Assembly (NCBI GenBank): GCA_020628635.1
Contig: JAHDEU010000033.1
Span: 1-11,034 of the forward strand
DNA length: 11,034 nucleotides
Direction: 5' to 3'
Source: Hellea sp.
GTDB lineage: Bacteria > Pseudomonadota > Alphaproteobacteria > Caulobacterales > Maricaulaceae
The first letter of the stretch is position 1. The number at the start of each line of letters is the position of its first letter. This document shows positions 1 through 6,713 of the stretch, in pieces. The notes beneath the pieces are model-generated. The model ran no database searches. It was not told where the DNA came from and saw nothing but the letters and a program-made list of their open reading frames with translations. The translations under genes were made by a program, and so were the position numbers.

Positions 1-52
1 CCCCTCTTTCCAGGTTGAAAACCTGGCGTCCTAACCGATAGACGAAGGGACC
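1..52 (-). tRNA. tRNA-Glu (anticodon UUC), 3' part missing
   Basis: Read on the minus strand, the sequence begins GGTCCCTTCG at base 52, which fits a tRNA-Glu acceptor strand followed by T8, C9 and G10. A D arm with GGTTAGGAC follows. The anticodon arm has a perfect 5-bp stem CCAGG/CCTGG and the loop TTTTCAA, which places TTC at positions 34-36 and gives glutamate. About 52 of roughly 75 nucleotides are visible. The window edge removes most of the T arm, the 3' acceptor strand and any encoded CCA. It lies downstream of recJ on the same strand with its own likely promoter. Confidence 0.93.
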
Positions 53-69
53 ACTCTGTTGCGGAGCGC

Positions 70-98
70 GATATAGGGCGGCGTTTTTGTGCAATCAA
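70..98 (-). promoter_or_regulatory. Putative sigma-70 type promoter of tRNA-Glu
   Basis: On the minus strand a -35-like TTGATT (98-93) and a -10-like TATATC (75-70) are separated by exactly 17 bases, each matching four of six consensus positions. A G+C-rich discriminator follows, and the tRNA 5' end lies about 17 bases after the -10. This arrangement is typical of stable-RNA promoters, where a G+C-rich discriminator often goes with stringent control. The assignment is by inspection only. Confidence 0.5.
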
Positions 99-129
99 GA
101 GAAAAGGCGCAGCAAAAGCAGGCGAATTT

Positions 130-1890
130 TCAGCGTGCGATCGCCGCATCTGAGAGCTGGAAATCCGCACTCTCCCGGCCTTGGTAGCGGTTGCGCTTGA
201 CGCGTCCCAGCAGGTGCATGCGCGTTTCGCCGGCGTTGAGCAGCGCATCGCCGAGCGGGCTTTCGTCGCCCCGGAAAAGTATGCCGCTGAACGAGCCACC
301 ACCCCGGCCCTGCGCGGTAAAGCGCACATGCCCGCCGCGCAGAGGCTTGGCATAGGAAATCCGGACATCACTGATCGCAGCATTGGGGGTTGGGTTGCCC
401 GGGCCGTATGGGCCGACCGATTCGATGGCCTCCACAAGCGCCAAGTCGATCGCGGACGGCGCCAGAACCAGATCGACCTTGGTCTGCGGCTTGGCTCGCG
501 CGGCGGCGACCTGCTCTCCGAGTTCGTCCTGCAGCCAATCCGAGAAGGCCTCGACGTCCGATCCGGCCAGCGTCAAACCACCTGCCATGGCATGGCCTCC
601 CCCGGAGGCGAGCATGCCGAGATCGCGCGCCTTGGCGAAAGCGCTGCCGAGATCGACGCCGCGAATCGAGCGCCCGGATCCTTTCGCCACGCCGTCTGCG
701 TCAATGCCGATGACGACAGCAGGGCGTTCGAAGCGGTCCTTGAGGCGACCGGCCACGATGCCGATGATGCCGGGATGCCAGCCGGTCATGCTGGCGACGA
801 TGACCGCGCGATTGTCCTGCCTGTTCGCCTGCTCCACGGCTGCGCGCACCATATCGTCCTGCATGGCGCGGCGCTCCGTATTGAGCCGGTCGAGCTCATA
901 GGCATGGGCCTGGGCGAGACTGTGGTCTTCGGTCGAGAGCAGCTCTGCGCCCATTTCCGAACGCCCGATCCGGCCGCCGGCATTGATACGCGGACCCAGC
1001 ACGAAGCCAGCATGGTAGGAGGTGAAGGGCGGTTCCGCGCGCGACACACCGGCCAGCGCATTCAGACCCGTGATCTTCTGCCGGTTCATCACCTTCATGC
1101 CCTGGCGGACGAAGGTCCGGTTGAGACCGACCATCGGCACGACGTCGCAAACAGTGCCCAGACCGGTCAGACCGAGCAGCTCACGTATGTCGAGTTCGGG
1201 CGAGAGCCCCTGCCGCTTGGCTTCGCGGTTCAGCGCGACGATCAGCATGAACGTCACACCCGCCGCGGCGAGATGGCCAAGCCCGCTGTCGTCGTCAGGA
1301 CGGTTCGGGTTCACGATGGCTTCGGCGGGTGGCAAGCCCTGCATGAGGTGGTGATCGATTACGATGACCGGCAGGCCGATCTCCGCCGCACCGTTCAGAG
1401 CGTCGTGAGCCGCCGCGCCGCAATCCAGAGTGATGACCAGTTCGCTGCCCGAAGCCTGCAGCGTTTCGAAGGCCTTGCGGCTCGGCCCGTAGCCATCGCG
1501 GATACGGTCGGGCACATGCAGGCCGAACTCGTAGTCGAGCCCCCTGCCCCAGCGGATCATCTGAGCTGCCGACGTGCCGCCATCGACGTCGTAGTCGGAG
1601 AACAGCGTGATGCGTTTCCCCGCACGCATGTCGGCGATGATACGCTCAGCCGCGCGGTCCATGTCGGTCAGGGTAGACGGGTCCGGCAAGTCGTGGCGCA
1701 ACGAGGGCGCAAGATACGCTTGCGCGTCCTCGCCCGCCACTCCGCGTCCGGCGAGCAAGGTGGCGCGGACGCGGTCAAGACCTGAGGACTGAACCACGGC
1801 CTCCACATCGGCGTCGTCCGCGCGCGCAACCCAACGACGGCCGAGGACCGACCGTTCGACGCCGAGCAATGCGGGTTTCGCCTCATTCAC
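130..1890 (-). CDS. recJ: Single-stranded-DNA-specific 5'-3' exonuclease RecJ
   Basis: RecJ degrades single-stranded DNA 5' to 3' in the cytoplasm and serves RecF-pathway recombination, mismatch repair and base-excision repair. The 586-residue product is close to the usual length (about 577 in E. coli). Visible family motifs are the metal-binding DYDVDG (99-104), LDCG (155-158), the DHH triad (179-181), DVVPMVG (249-255), GPRINAGGRIG (299-309), GWHPGIIGIVAGR (370-382) and the DHHA1 motif GGGHAMAGG (430-438). A C-terminal nucleic-acid-binding region with GPYGPGNP (493-500) follows. The start is GTG at 1890, which overlaps the glpX stop by four bases (GTGA); the conserved LLGVERSVLGRRW stretch begins at residue 8, so a later start would cut into the domain. 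A nearby ATG at 1886 is out of frame. The gene appears intact and is probably co-transcribed and translationally coupled with glpX. Confidence 0.97.
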   Translation of the reverse strand: MNEAKPALLGVERSVLGRRWVARADDADVEAVVQSSGLDRVRATLLAGRGVAGEDAQAYLAPSLRHDLPDPSTLTDMDRAAERIIADMRAGKRITLFSDYDVDGGTSAAQMIRWGRGLDYEFGLHVPDRIRDGYGPSRKAFETLQASGSELVITLDCGAAAHDALNGAAEIGLPVIVIDHHLMQGLPPAEAIVNPNRPDDDSGLGHLAAAGVTFMLIVALNREAKRQGLSPELDIRELLGLTGLGTVCDVVPMVGLNRTFVRQGMKVMNRQKITGLNALAGVSRAEPPFTSYHAGFVLGPRINAGGRIGRSEMGAELLSTEDHSLAQAHAYELDRLNTERRAMQDDMVRAAVEQANRQDNRAVIVASMTGWHPGIIGIVAGRLKDRFERPAVVIGIDADGVAKGSGRSIRGVDLGSAFAKARDLGMLASGGGHAMAGGLTLAGSDVEAFSDWLQDELGEQVAAARAKPQTKVDLVLAPSAIDLALVEAIESVGPYGPGNPTPNAAISDVRISYAKPLRGGHVRFTAQGRGGGSFSGILFRGDESPLGDALLNAGETRMHLLGRVKRNRYQGRESADFQLSDAAIAR

Positions 1891-2852
1891 CCTTGCAGGG
1901 TGTGCGGACGTGACGAGCGCAGGCGCTGCACCGCACCGTTGATGGAATTCATGATCAGCGTGTGAGTATGGACCCGGTCGCCGCGCAGTTTCACACCGTC
2001 CAGCAGCGAGCCCTGCGTCACGCCGGTGGCTGCGAAGATCGTCGGCCCGGACGCGAGGCCTTCCAGATCATATTTCACATCCAGCTTGTCGATGCCAACG
2101 CGGCGCGCGCGACCGACTTCGTCGTCATTGCGGAAGTGCAGGCGGCCCTGCATCTGTCCGCCGATGCAGCGGAGCGCGGCGGCAGCCAGCACGCCTTCCG
2201 GCGCGCCGCCCTGGCCGATATACATGTCGGTCTGGGTTTCGGGGTCCGTCGTCGCGATGACGCCCTGCACATCACCGTCCGTGATCAGGCGGACACGCGC
2301 GCCGATGTCGCGCAAGGAGTCGATGATCGGCTTGTGGCGCGAGCGGTCCAGCACGCACACCGTGATCTCTGTCTCGGCCACGCCCTTGGCCTTGGCGAGC
2401 GCCTTGACGTTGTCGGCAGGCGTTTTGTCGAGATCAATGACCCCCTTGTGGTAGCCGGGACCAACTGCGACCTTGTCCATGTAGACATCCGGCGCAAACA
2501 GCAGCCCGCCACGCGGCGCAAAGGCCATGACGGCGAGCGCGTTCGGCATGGCCTTGGCGGTCAGCGTCGTACCTTCCAGCGGGTCGAGCGCAATATCGAC
2601 TTCCGGGCCCCTACCGGTGCCGACTTCCTCTCCGATATATAGCATGGGCGCTTCGTCGCGTTCACCTTCGCCGATCACGATGCGCCCGCGAATGTCGAGC
2701 GCGTTGAGCGCGCGGCGCATGGCGTCCACGGCCTTCTGGTCGGCGGCTTTTTCGCGGCCCATGCCGACCATGCCGGATGCCGCGATCGCGGCCTGCTCCG
2801 TGACGAGTGCGGCCTGCACGGCCAGCCCAGCGTTGAAACCCAATTTGCTCAT
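1887..2852 (-). CDS. glpX: Class II fructose-1,6-bisphosphatase GlpX
   Basis: GlpX hydrolyses fructose-1,6-bisphosphate to fructose-6-phosphate, a committed step of gluconeogenesis, and is metal dependent. The 321 residues match the family length. Seen motifs are IGEGERDEAPM (60-70), the metal/phosphate motif LDPLEGTT (89-96, with D90 and E93), TDGDVQG (191-197) and GQGGAPEGV (213-221). The start ATG at 2852 is preceded by AGGA four bases upstream, a slightly short-spaced ribosome binding site. The stop overlaps the GTG start of recJ. Upstream is the AlaC-type aminotransferase, 79 bases away. A class II assignment is clear because class I Fbp motifs are absent. Some relatives also act on sedoheptulose-1,7-bisphosphate, which the sequence alone cannot exclude. 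Confidence 0.96.
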   Translation of the reverse strand: MSKLGFNAGLAVQAALVTEQAAIAASGMVGMGREKAADQKAVDAMRRALNALDIRGRIVIGEGERDEAPMLYIGEEVGTGRGPEVDIALDPLEGTTLTAKAMPNALAVMAFAPRGGLLFAPDVYMDKVAVGPGYHKGVIDLDKTPADNVKALAKAKGVAETEITVCVLDRSRHKPIIDSLRDIGARVRLITDGDVQGVIATTDPETQTDMYIGQGGAPEGVLAAAALRCIGGQMQGRLHFRNDDEVGRARRVGIDKLDVKYDLEGLASGPTIFAATGVTQGSLLDGVKLRGDRVHTHTLIMNSINGAVQRLRSSRPHTLQG

Positions 2853-2931
2853 CTTGTCCTAGCCCCATTCAGATCGGAGCGGAGCGATAGCAGGCCGAGT
2901 CCCCGGCGCAAGCGCTTCCCGCTAAAGTGCG

Positions 2932-4149
2932 CTATTCGGCAACCTGGGTTTGGTCGCGCGTCATCATGGCGCGGATATTGCGCGCGGCCTGACGGATGCG
3001 CTGCTCGTTTTCCACCAGCGCGATGCGGACGTAGCCTTCGCCGTGCTCACCGAAGCCATTGCCCGGCGACACGGCGACGCCTGCATTTTCCATAAGGTAT
3101 TTGGAAAACTTCAGAGAGCCCATCGCTTTGTACTGCTCAGGCAGCGGCGCCCATGCAAACATCGACGCATCCGGCGGCGGGATGTCCCAGCCCGCACGGC
3201 CAAAGCTCTGCACCAGCACGTCGCGGCGCGCGCGGTAGATGGCGCGGGCATGCTCGACCGGGTCCTGCGGCCCGTCCAGCGCGGCACAGGCTGCAACCTG
3301 AATTGGCGTGAACGCACCGTAGTCGAGATAGGACTTCACCCGCGTCAGCGCGGCGATCAGCGTCTCGTGCCCGACGGCAAAGCCCATGCGCCAGCCGGCC
3401 ATGGAGTAGGTCTTGGACAGCGACGTCGTCTCGATGGCGAGGATGTCCTCCGCGCCCTTGGCCTCGAATATGGAGCGGGGCGGCTCGTCGAAGTAGATCT
3501 CCGAGTAAGCCAGATCCGACAGGATGATGATATCGTTGGCTTTCGCGATGGCCACGATCTCTTCGTAGAAGTCCAGGTCGCAGGTCATTCCCGTCGGATT
3601 GGACGGAAAGCAGACGACAATGGCCATGGGCGGTTTGTCGTCCTCGGCCAGCGCTTTCTTGACGCCCGCCAGATATTCTTCCGCCGTAATGGCGGGGATG
3701 CCCTTGATCTTGGCGCCCGCGATGATGAAACCATAGGCATGCAGCGGGTAGCTGGGATCGGGCGCGTATATGACATCGCCCGGCGCGGTGATGGCCTGCG
3801 CAAGGTTCGCAAAACCCTCCTTGGAGCCGATCGTTGCAATGATCTGGCTCTCCGGGTCGAGGCCTACGCCAAAGCGGCGGTCGTAATAGCGCGCACACGC
3901 CTGACGCAGCCCCTTGATCCCGCGCGACGCGGAGTAGCCGGTCACCCGCGGTTTCTGGACCGTCTCGATCAGCTTGTCGATGACATGCTTGGGCGTCGGC
4001 AAGTCGGGATTGCCGAAGCCGAAATCTATGATGTCCATGCCGTCGGCGCGCAGCTCCGCCTTCAGCTTGTTGACCTCGGCGAAGACATAGGGTGGCAGGC
4101 GCTTGATGCGGTAGAATTCCTCGCGCTGGCGCAGTTCCGGGGCACTCAT
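2932..4149 (-). CDS. AlaC-type class I/II aminotransferase (PLP-dependent)
   Basis: This is a fold-type I PLP aminotransferase of 405 residues. It aligns by eye with E. coli AlaC (glutamate-pyruvate transaminase) through the N-terminal IKRLPPYVFAEVNKLK, IIDFGFGNPDLPTP (40-53), GYSASRGI (71-78) and TIGSKEG (106-112). PLP-site residues are visible: N184 in SNPTG, D212 and Y215 in SDLAY, the Schiff-base lysine K246 in SLSK, and R375 in YVRIAL, expected to bind the substrate carboxylate. Genome pipelines often name alphaproteobacterial members LL-diaminopimelate aminotransferase, so alanine formation is favoured but not proven. The ATG at 4149 overlaps the stop of the upstream lipoprotein gene (ATGA). 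In relatives this gene often precedes hom, glpX and recJ; hom is absent here. I leave the symbol empty because the substrate is uncertain. Confidence 0.9.
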   Translation of the reverse strand: MSAPELRQREEFYRIKRLPPYVFAEVNKLKAELRADGMDIIDFGFGNPDLPTPKHVIDKLIETVQKPRVTGYSASRGIKGLRQACARYYDRRFGVGLDPESQIIATIGSKEGFANLAQAITAPGDVIYAPDPSYPLHAYGFIIAGAKIKGIPAITAEEYLAGVKKALAEDDKPPMAIVVCFPSNPTGMTCDLDFYEEIVAIAKANDIIILSDLAYSEIYFDEPPRSIFEAKGAEDILAIETTSLSKTYSMAGWRMGFAVGHETLIAALTRVKSYLDYGAFTPIQVAACAALDGPQDPVEHARAIYRARRDVLVQSFGRAGWDIPPPDASMFAWAPLPEQYKAMGSLKFSKYLMENAGVAVSPGNGFGEHGEGYVRIALVENEQRIRQAARNIRAMMTRDQTQVAE

Positions 4150-4487
4150 TGTGGATCGTCCTTGCGATACTCGACGGCCAGAGCCTGGAGGCGCGCAAAT
4201 TCGCGCTGGAATTCGGCGTCGGTCATTGGATCGTCAGTCTCCGGCAGTTTGAAGTTCGCGCCAAGCGCTTCGAGCTCGCGGGCTGCGGCGTCCCACTCGG
4301 CTGCGGTACGGACTTCTGTCGGTGCGGATGGCAGGTCGCTGCCGTCCATATAGTCGTCGTCGAGCGCGGCGATGTTCTCGCGGAACTCCTTCAGCTTCAG
4401 CTGTTCCGCTGTCGGCAGGATCGACGTGCTGCAGGCGGACAGCGCGATCGGCGCGAGACAGACGGCGAGAGTCGAGAGGGTCTTCAT
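4146..4487 (-). CDS. Small putative lipoprotein of unknown function
   Basis: I do not recognise a family. From the ATG at 4487 the product has 113 residues and begins with a typical lipoprotein signal: MKT, a hydrophobic stretch STLAVCLAPIA, then the lipobox LSAC with C19 as the expected lipidated residue. The mature part of about 95 residues is acidic and probably helical, with EFQREFARLQALAVEYRK near the end, and no catalytic motif. Other in-frame starts are ATG at 4499 (four residues more) and GTG at 4538, which directly follows the argC stop. The 4487 start is preferred because it gives a compact signal peptide, although no strong Shine-Dalgarno precedes any choice. The stop overlaps the aminotransferase ATG by four bases (ATGA), so the two genes are probably coupled. 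Export by Sec and processing by signal peptidase II are inferred. Confidence 0.72.
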   Translation of the reverse strand: MKTLSTLAVCLAPIALSACSTSILPTAEQLKLKEFRENIAALDDDYMDGSDLPSAPTEVRTAAEWDAAARELEALGANFKLPETDDPMTDAEFQREFARLQALAVEYRKDDPQ

Positions 4488-4538
4488 GGGCGAAGACATA
4501 GCAGCAAAGACGGCGAGGTCATGGAAAACTTGCGGCAC

Positions 4539-5573
4539 TTACGGGAAGAGCGCGGTGCTGCTCAATCCCAGAGCTTCGTCCCAACCTTGCGTCAGATTGT
4601 AGTTCTGCACCGCCTGGCCGGAAGAGCCCTTGGCAAGGTTGTCGATGACGGAAATGATGATGACCCGGCCCGGCGCACGGTCGGCAAAGACGCCGATGCG
4701 GGCTTCGTTCGATCCGCGCACGTGGCGGGTCTGCGGCACGACGCCTTCTGGCAGGACGGTGACGAAACGGTCCTCGGCATAGCGCTCGATGTAGCGCTGC
4801 CGCACGTCTTCGACCGACACACCGTCCTGCAGCGTCGCATAGCAGGTCGCGATCATGCCGCGGTTCATTGGCACGATATGCGGGGTGAAGCTGATGGTCG
4901 TGGCATAGCCTCTCAGCGAGAGCTCCTGTTCTATCTCCGGTGCATGGCGATGGTTGCCGACGGCATAGGCATGCGCGCCCTCCGCTTGTTCTGCGAAACC
5001 AAAGGCTTGCGTCGACTTCCTGCCCGCGCCGGACACGCCTGTCTTGGCGTCGACGATGATGGGCGCGTCAGTGAAGAGGTCGGCTTCCACGCCCGGCAGT
5101 AGGGCAAGCAGCGAGCAGGTCGGAAAGCAGCCCGGGCAGGCCACGAGGCGCGCGCCCAGCAGCGAATCGCGGGCATACTCGGTCAAGCCGTAGACGCGCT
5201 CTTCCAAGAGCGCCGGATATTGGTGCTCGGAGCCATAGACGGCCGCGAACGCCTCTGGGTCGCGCAGGCGGAAATCGGCGGACACATCGATAACGGTCTC
5301 GACCTGCTCCAGCGCTTTGGCCATGGCCGCCTGCCCTGTCGCGTGCGGCAGGCACGAGAACACAACATCGACGTCGCTGAGGTCGATGTCCTCGATACGC
5401 TGAGGTGTCGGCAGGTCATGCCCCGCGAACTGCGGGTAGATCGTCTCGTACGGCTCACCAGCGCGACTATGGGCCGACAGCGCCGTGATTCGCAGGCGTG
5501 GGTGCTGCAGCAGGAAACGCACGGCCTCCGCGCCCGTATAGCCGGAGCTTCCGAAGATGACGGCGTTTTTCAT
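4539..5573 (-). CDS. argC: N-acetyl-gamma-glutamyl-phosphate reductase
   Basis: ArgC carries out the NADPH-dependent reduction of N-acetylglutamyl phosphate to N-acetylglutamate semialdehyde, the third step of arginine biosynthesis, in the cytoplasm. The 344 residues fit the long (type 1) form. The N-terminal Rossmann motif is GSSGYTGAE (8-16). The catalytic cysteine is C149 in ACPGCFPT, matching the family pattern PGCYPT. KTGVSGAGRK (177-186), GNHRHAPEIEQEL (206-218) and the C-terminal DNLAKGSSGQAVQN (311-324) are also present. The start ATG at 5573 follows GGGTGAG, a moderate ribosome binding site. It begins only 16 bases after the U tract of the hairpin that ends the rplM-rpsI unit, so its transcription needs readthrough or a promoter upstream of that hairpin. 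The lipoprotein reading frame follows directly at the stop. Confidence 0.96.
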   Translation of the reverse strand: MKNAVIFGSSGYTGAEAVRFLLQHPRLRITALSAHSRAGEPYETIYPQFAGHDLPTPQRIEDIDLSDVDVVFSCLPHATGQAAMAKALEQVETVIDVSADFRLRDPEAFAAVYGSEHQYPALLEERVYGLTEYARDSLLGARLVACPGCFPTCSLLALLPGVEADLFTDAPIIVDAKTGVSGAGRKSTQAFGFAEQAEGAHAYAVGNHRHAPEIEQELSLRGYATTISFTPHIVPMNRGMIATCYATLQDGVSVEDVRQRYIERYAEDRFVTVLPEGVVPQTRHVRGSNEARIGVFADRAPGRVIIISVIDNLAKGSSGQAVQNYNLTQGWDEALGLSSTALFP

Positions 5574-5589
5574 GGCTCACCCACACAGC

Positions 5590-5619
5590 AAAAAGGCGCT
5601 CCGGTCTCCCGAAGCGCCT
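5590..5619 (-). terminator. Intrinsic terminator between rpsI and argC
   Basis: On the minus strand AGGCGCT (5619-5613) pairs with AGCGCCT (5600-5594). A single mismatch and three more G-C pairs (CGG/CCG) extend the stem, the loop is GAGA, and five U residues follow (5594-5590). It lies 31 bases after the rpsI stop and 16 bases before the argC start. The structure fits a Rho-independent terminator of the ribosomal unit, possibly leaky or conditional since argC has little room for its own promoter. Confidence 0.8.
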
Positions 5620-5627
5620 CGAACAAT

Positions 5628-5642
5628 AGACCGCAAAGGTCT
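5628..5642 (-). promoter_or_regulatory. Small hairpin upstream of the rpsI-argC terminator
   Basis: On the minus strand AGACC (5642-5638) and GGTCT (5632-5628) form a perfect 5-bp stem with the loop TTTGC, just after the rpsI stop codon. A second AGACC lies in the loop side of the following terminator (5607-5603), so GGTCT could pair with either copy. A regulatory role is inference; five-base matches can arise by chance. Confidence 0.35.
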
Positions 5643-5650
5643 GTAACGGC

Positions 5651-6175
5651 TTAACGCTTCGAGAACTGGAAGCTCTTGCGCGCTTTCGCACGGCCGTATT
5701 TCTTGCGTTCCACAACGCGCGAGTCGCGCGTGATGAAGCCAGCGGCCTTGAGCGGACGGCGCAGGGCCGGCTCCTGGTAGGTCAGCGCCTTGGTGATGCC
5801 ATGACGGACCGCGCCGGCCTGACCGGACAGGCCGCCGCCCTTGACCGTCGCCATGACGTCATAGCTGTCGACGCGGTCGGCCACCTGGAAGGCCTGCGCG
5901 ATGATGAGGCGCAGCACGGGGCGGGCAAAATAGACTTCCTGATCGCGACCATTGATCGTGATCTTGCCGGAGCCCGGCTTGATCCAGACGCGGGCGATGG
6001 AGTTCTTGCGCTTGCCGGTCGCATAGGAGCGGCCGTGCTCGTCGATCTTGGGCTCTGGCAGCGGCGCGTCGGACGCGGCCGGTGCGTTGGCGCCTTCCAT
6101 GGCGGCCTTCAGATCCTCGAGGGACGTCGCGACGGTTTCGGACTGCGGTGCAGTCGCTGTTTCTTGCTCGGCCAT
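5651..6175 (-). CDS. rpsI: 30S ribosomal protein S9 (uS9) with long N-terminal extension
   Basis: S9 is part of the 30S head, and its basic C-terminal tail reaches the P-site tRNA. The core starts at YATGKRKNSIARVW (from residue 51) and includes GGGLSGQAGAVRHGI (113-127) and the conserved end RKSFQFSKR. The protein has 174 residues against about 130 in E. coli. The extra length is a roughly 50-residue, acidic Ala/Pro-rich N-terminal stretch with no resemblance to the ribosomal core. N-terminal extensions of S9 occur in Alphaproteobacteria, but I cannot say whether this length is usual. The ATG at 6175 lies only four bases after the rplM stop, so the two genes form a coupled operon. An intrinsic terminator follows. 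Confidence 0.97.
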   Translation of the reverse strand: MAEQETATAPQSETVATSLEDLKAAMEGANAPAASDAPLPEPKIDEHGRSYATGKRKNSIARVWIKPGSGKITINGRDQEVYFARPVLRLIIAQAFQVADRVDSYDVMATVKGGGLSGQAGAVRHGITKALTYQEPALRRPLKAAGFITRDSRVVERKKYGRAKARKSFQFSKR

Positions 6176-6179
6176 GGTC

Positions 6180-6650
6180 TTACTTAGCCTTCAGGTTCTT
6201 GGAATTGAGGGAGGTGAACTCGACGAGCTCGGGGTTCTGTGCGGAGTGCGGATGGTCAGCACCTGCGTAGACGCGCAGGTTGGAGAGCTGCTGGCGCGCC
6301 AGCGGGCTTTCCTTGGGCAGCATGCGCTGGACGGCCTTGCGCATCACGCGGTCGGGAAAACGGCCCGTGAGCACTTTCTGCGGCGTCGTTTCCTTCAGCC
6401 CGCCCGGGTGGCCGGTGTGGCGGTAGTATTTCTTGTCGGTCGTCTTGTTGCCGGTGAACTTCACCTTCTCGGCGTTGATGATGACGACATTGTCGCCGCA
6501 ATCGATATGCGGTGTGTAGTCGGGGCGGTGCTTGCCACGCAGACGCATGGCGACGAAGGATGCAAGGCGGCCGACGACGGCGTCCGTTGCATCGACGACG
6601 ATCCAAGGCTTTTCAACCTCCGCCGTCTTGAGGAACTGTGTGGTTTTCAT
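6180..6650 (-). CDS. rplM: 50S ribosomal protein L13 (uL13)
   Basis: L13 is an early-assembling protein of the 50S subunit. Family features are WIVVDATDAVVGRLAS (16-31), RGKHRPDYTPHIDCGDNVVIINA (38-60), the YYRHTGHPGGLKE region (75-87) and RMLPKESPLARQQLSNLRVYAG (109-130). The frame stays open to a TTG at 6740, but the true start is the ATG at 6650, giving 156 residues. That position matches the start of L13 homologues (MKTTQFLKTAEVEKPW), while the upstream part covers the promoter and leader hairpin. A weak GAGAG ribosome binding site precedes it. In E. coli L13 represses its own operon by binding the leader mRNA; whether that applies here is unknown, but the leader does hold a terminator-like hairpin. 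Confidence 0.96.
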   Translation of the reverse strand: MKTTQFLKTAEVEKPWIVVDATDAVVGRLASFVAMRLRGKHRPDYTPHIDCGDNVVIINAEKVKFTGNKTTDKKYYRHTGHPGGLKETTPQKVLTGRFPDRVMRKAVQRMLPKESPLARQQLSNLRVYAGADHPHSAQNPELVEFTSLNSKNLKAK

Positions 6651-6661
6651 CGTGTCTCTCG

Positions 6662-6690
6662 AAAAACAAAAGCCCGCATGGGCTGCGGGC
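6662..6690 (-). terminator. Terminator-like hairpin in the rplM leader
   Basis: On the minus strand GCCCGCA (6690-6684) and TGCGGGC (6678-6672) form a perfect 7-bp stem with a 5-base loop (GCCCA). The tract TTTTGTTTTT (6671-6662) follows. Its end is 11 bases from the rplM ATG. It may end the ctaA transcript, but a good promoter candidate lies upstream of it (6714-6740), which would make it part of the rplM 5' leader and a possible attenuator. A shifted pairing AGCCC/GGGCT within the same bases is also possible. Confidence 0.75.
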
Positions 6691-6713
6691 CTTCGGTAAA
6701 AGGTTGGGCGCTG

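Noticed and set aside
101..129. Possible terminator after recJ
   Set aside because: The G+C blocks near 106-120 are imperfect direct repeats, not inverted repeats, so no stem forms.
181..1785. 534-codon open frame on the plus strand opposite recJ
   Set aside because: It is an antisense shadow of a high-G+C gene. The product is rich in Arg, His, Asp and Ala with no domain, and the opposite strand encodes a complete RecJ.
2853..2931. Caulobacter-like promoter before glpX (TTGCGCC, GCTATCGC)
   Set aside because: Both boxes deviate at several positions, and readthrough from the aminotransferase gene is enough to explain expression.
2950..4353. 467-codon plus-strand frame opposite the aminotransferase and lipoprotein genes
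   Set aside because: Same cause: third-position G+C removes stops on the opposite strand. It crosses two well-supported genes and shows no family motif.
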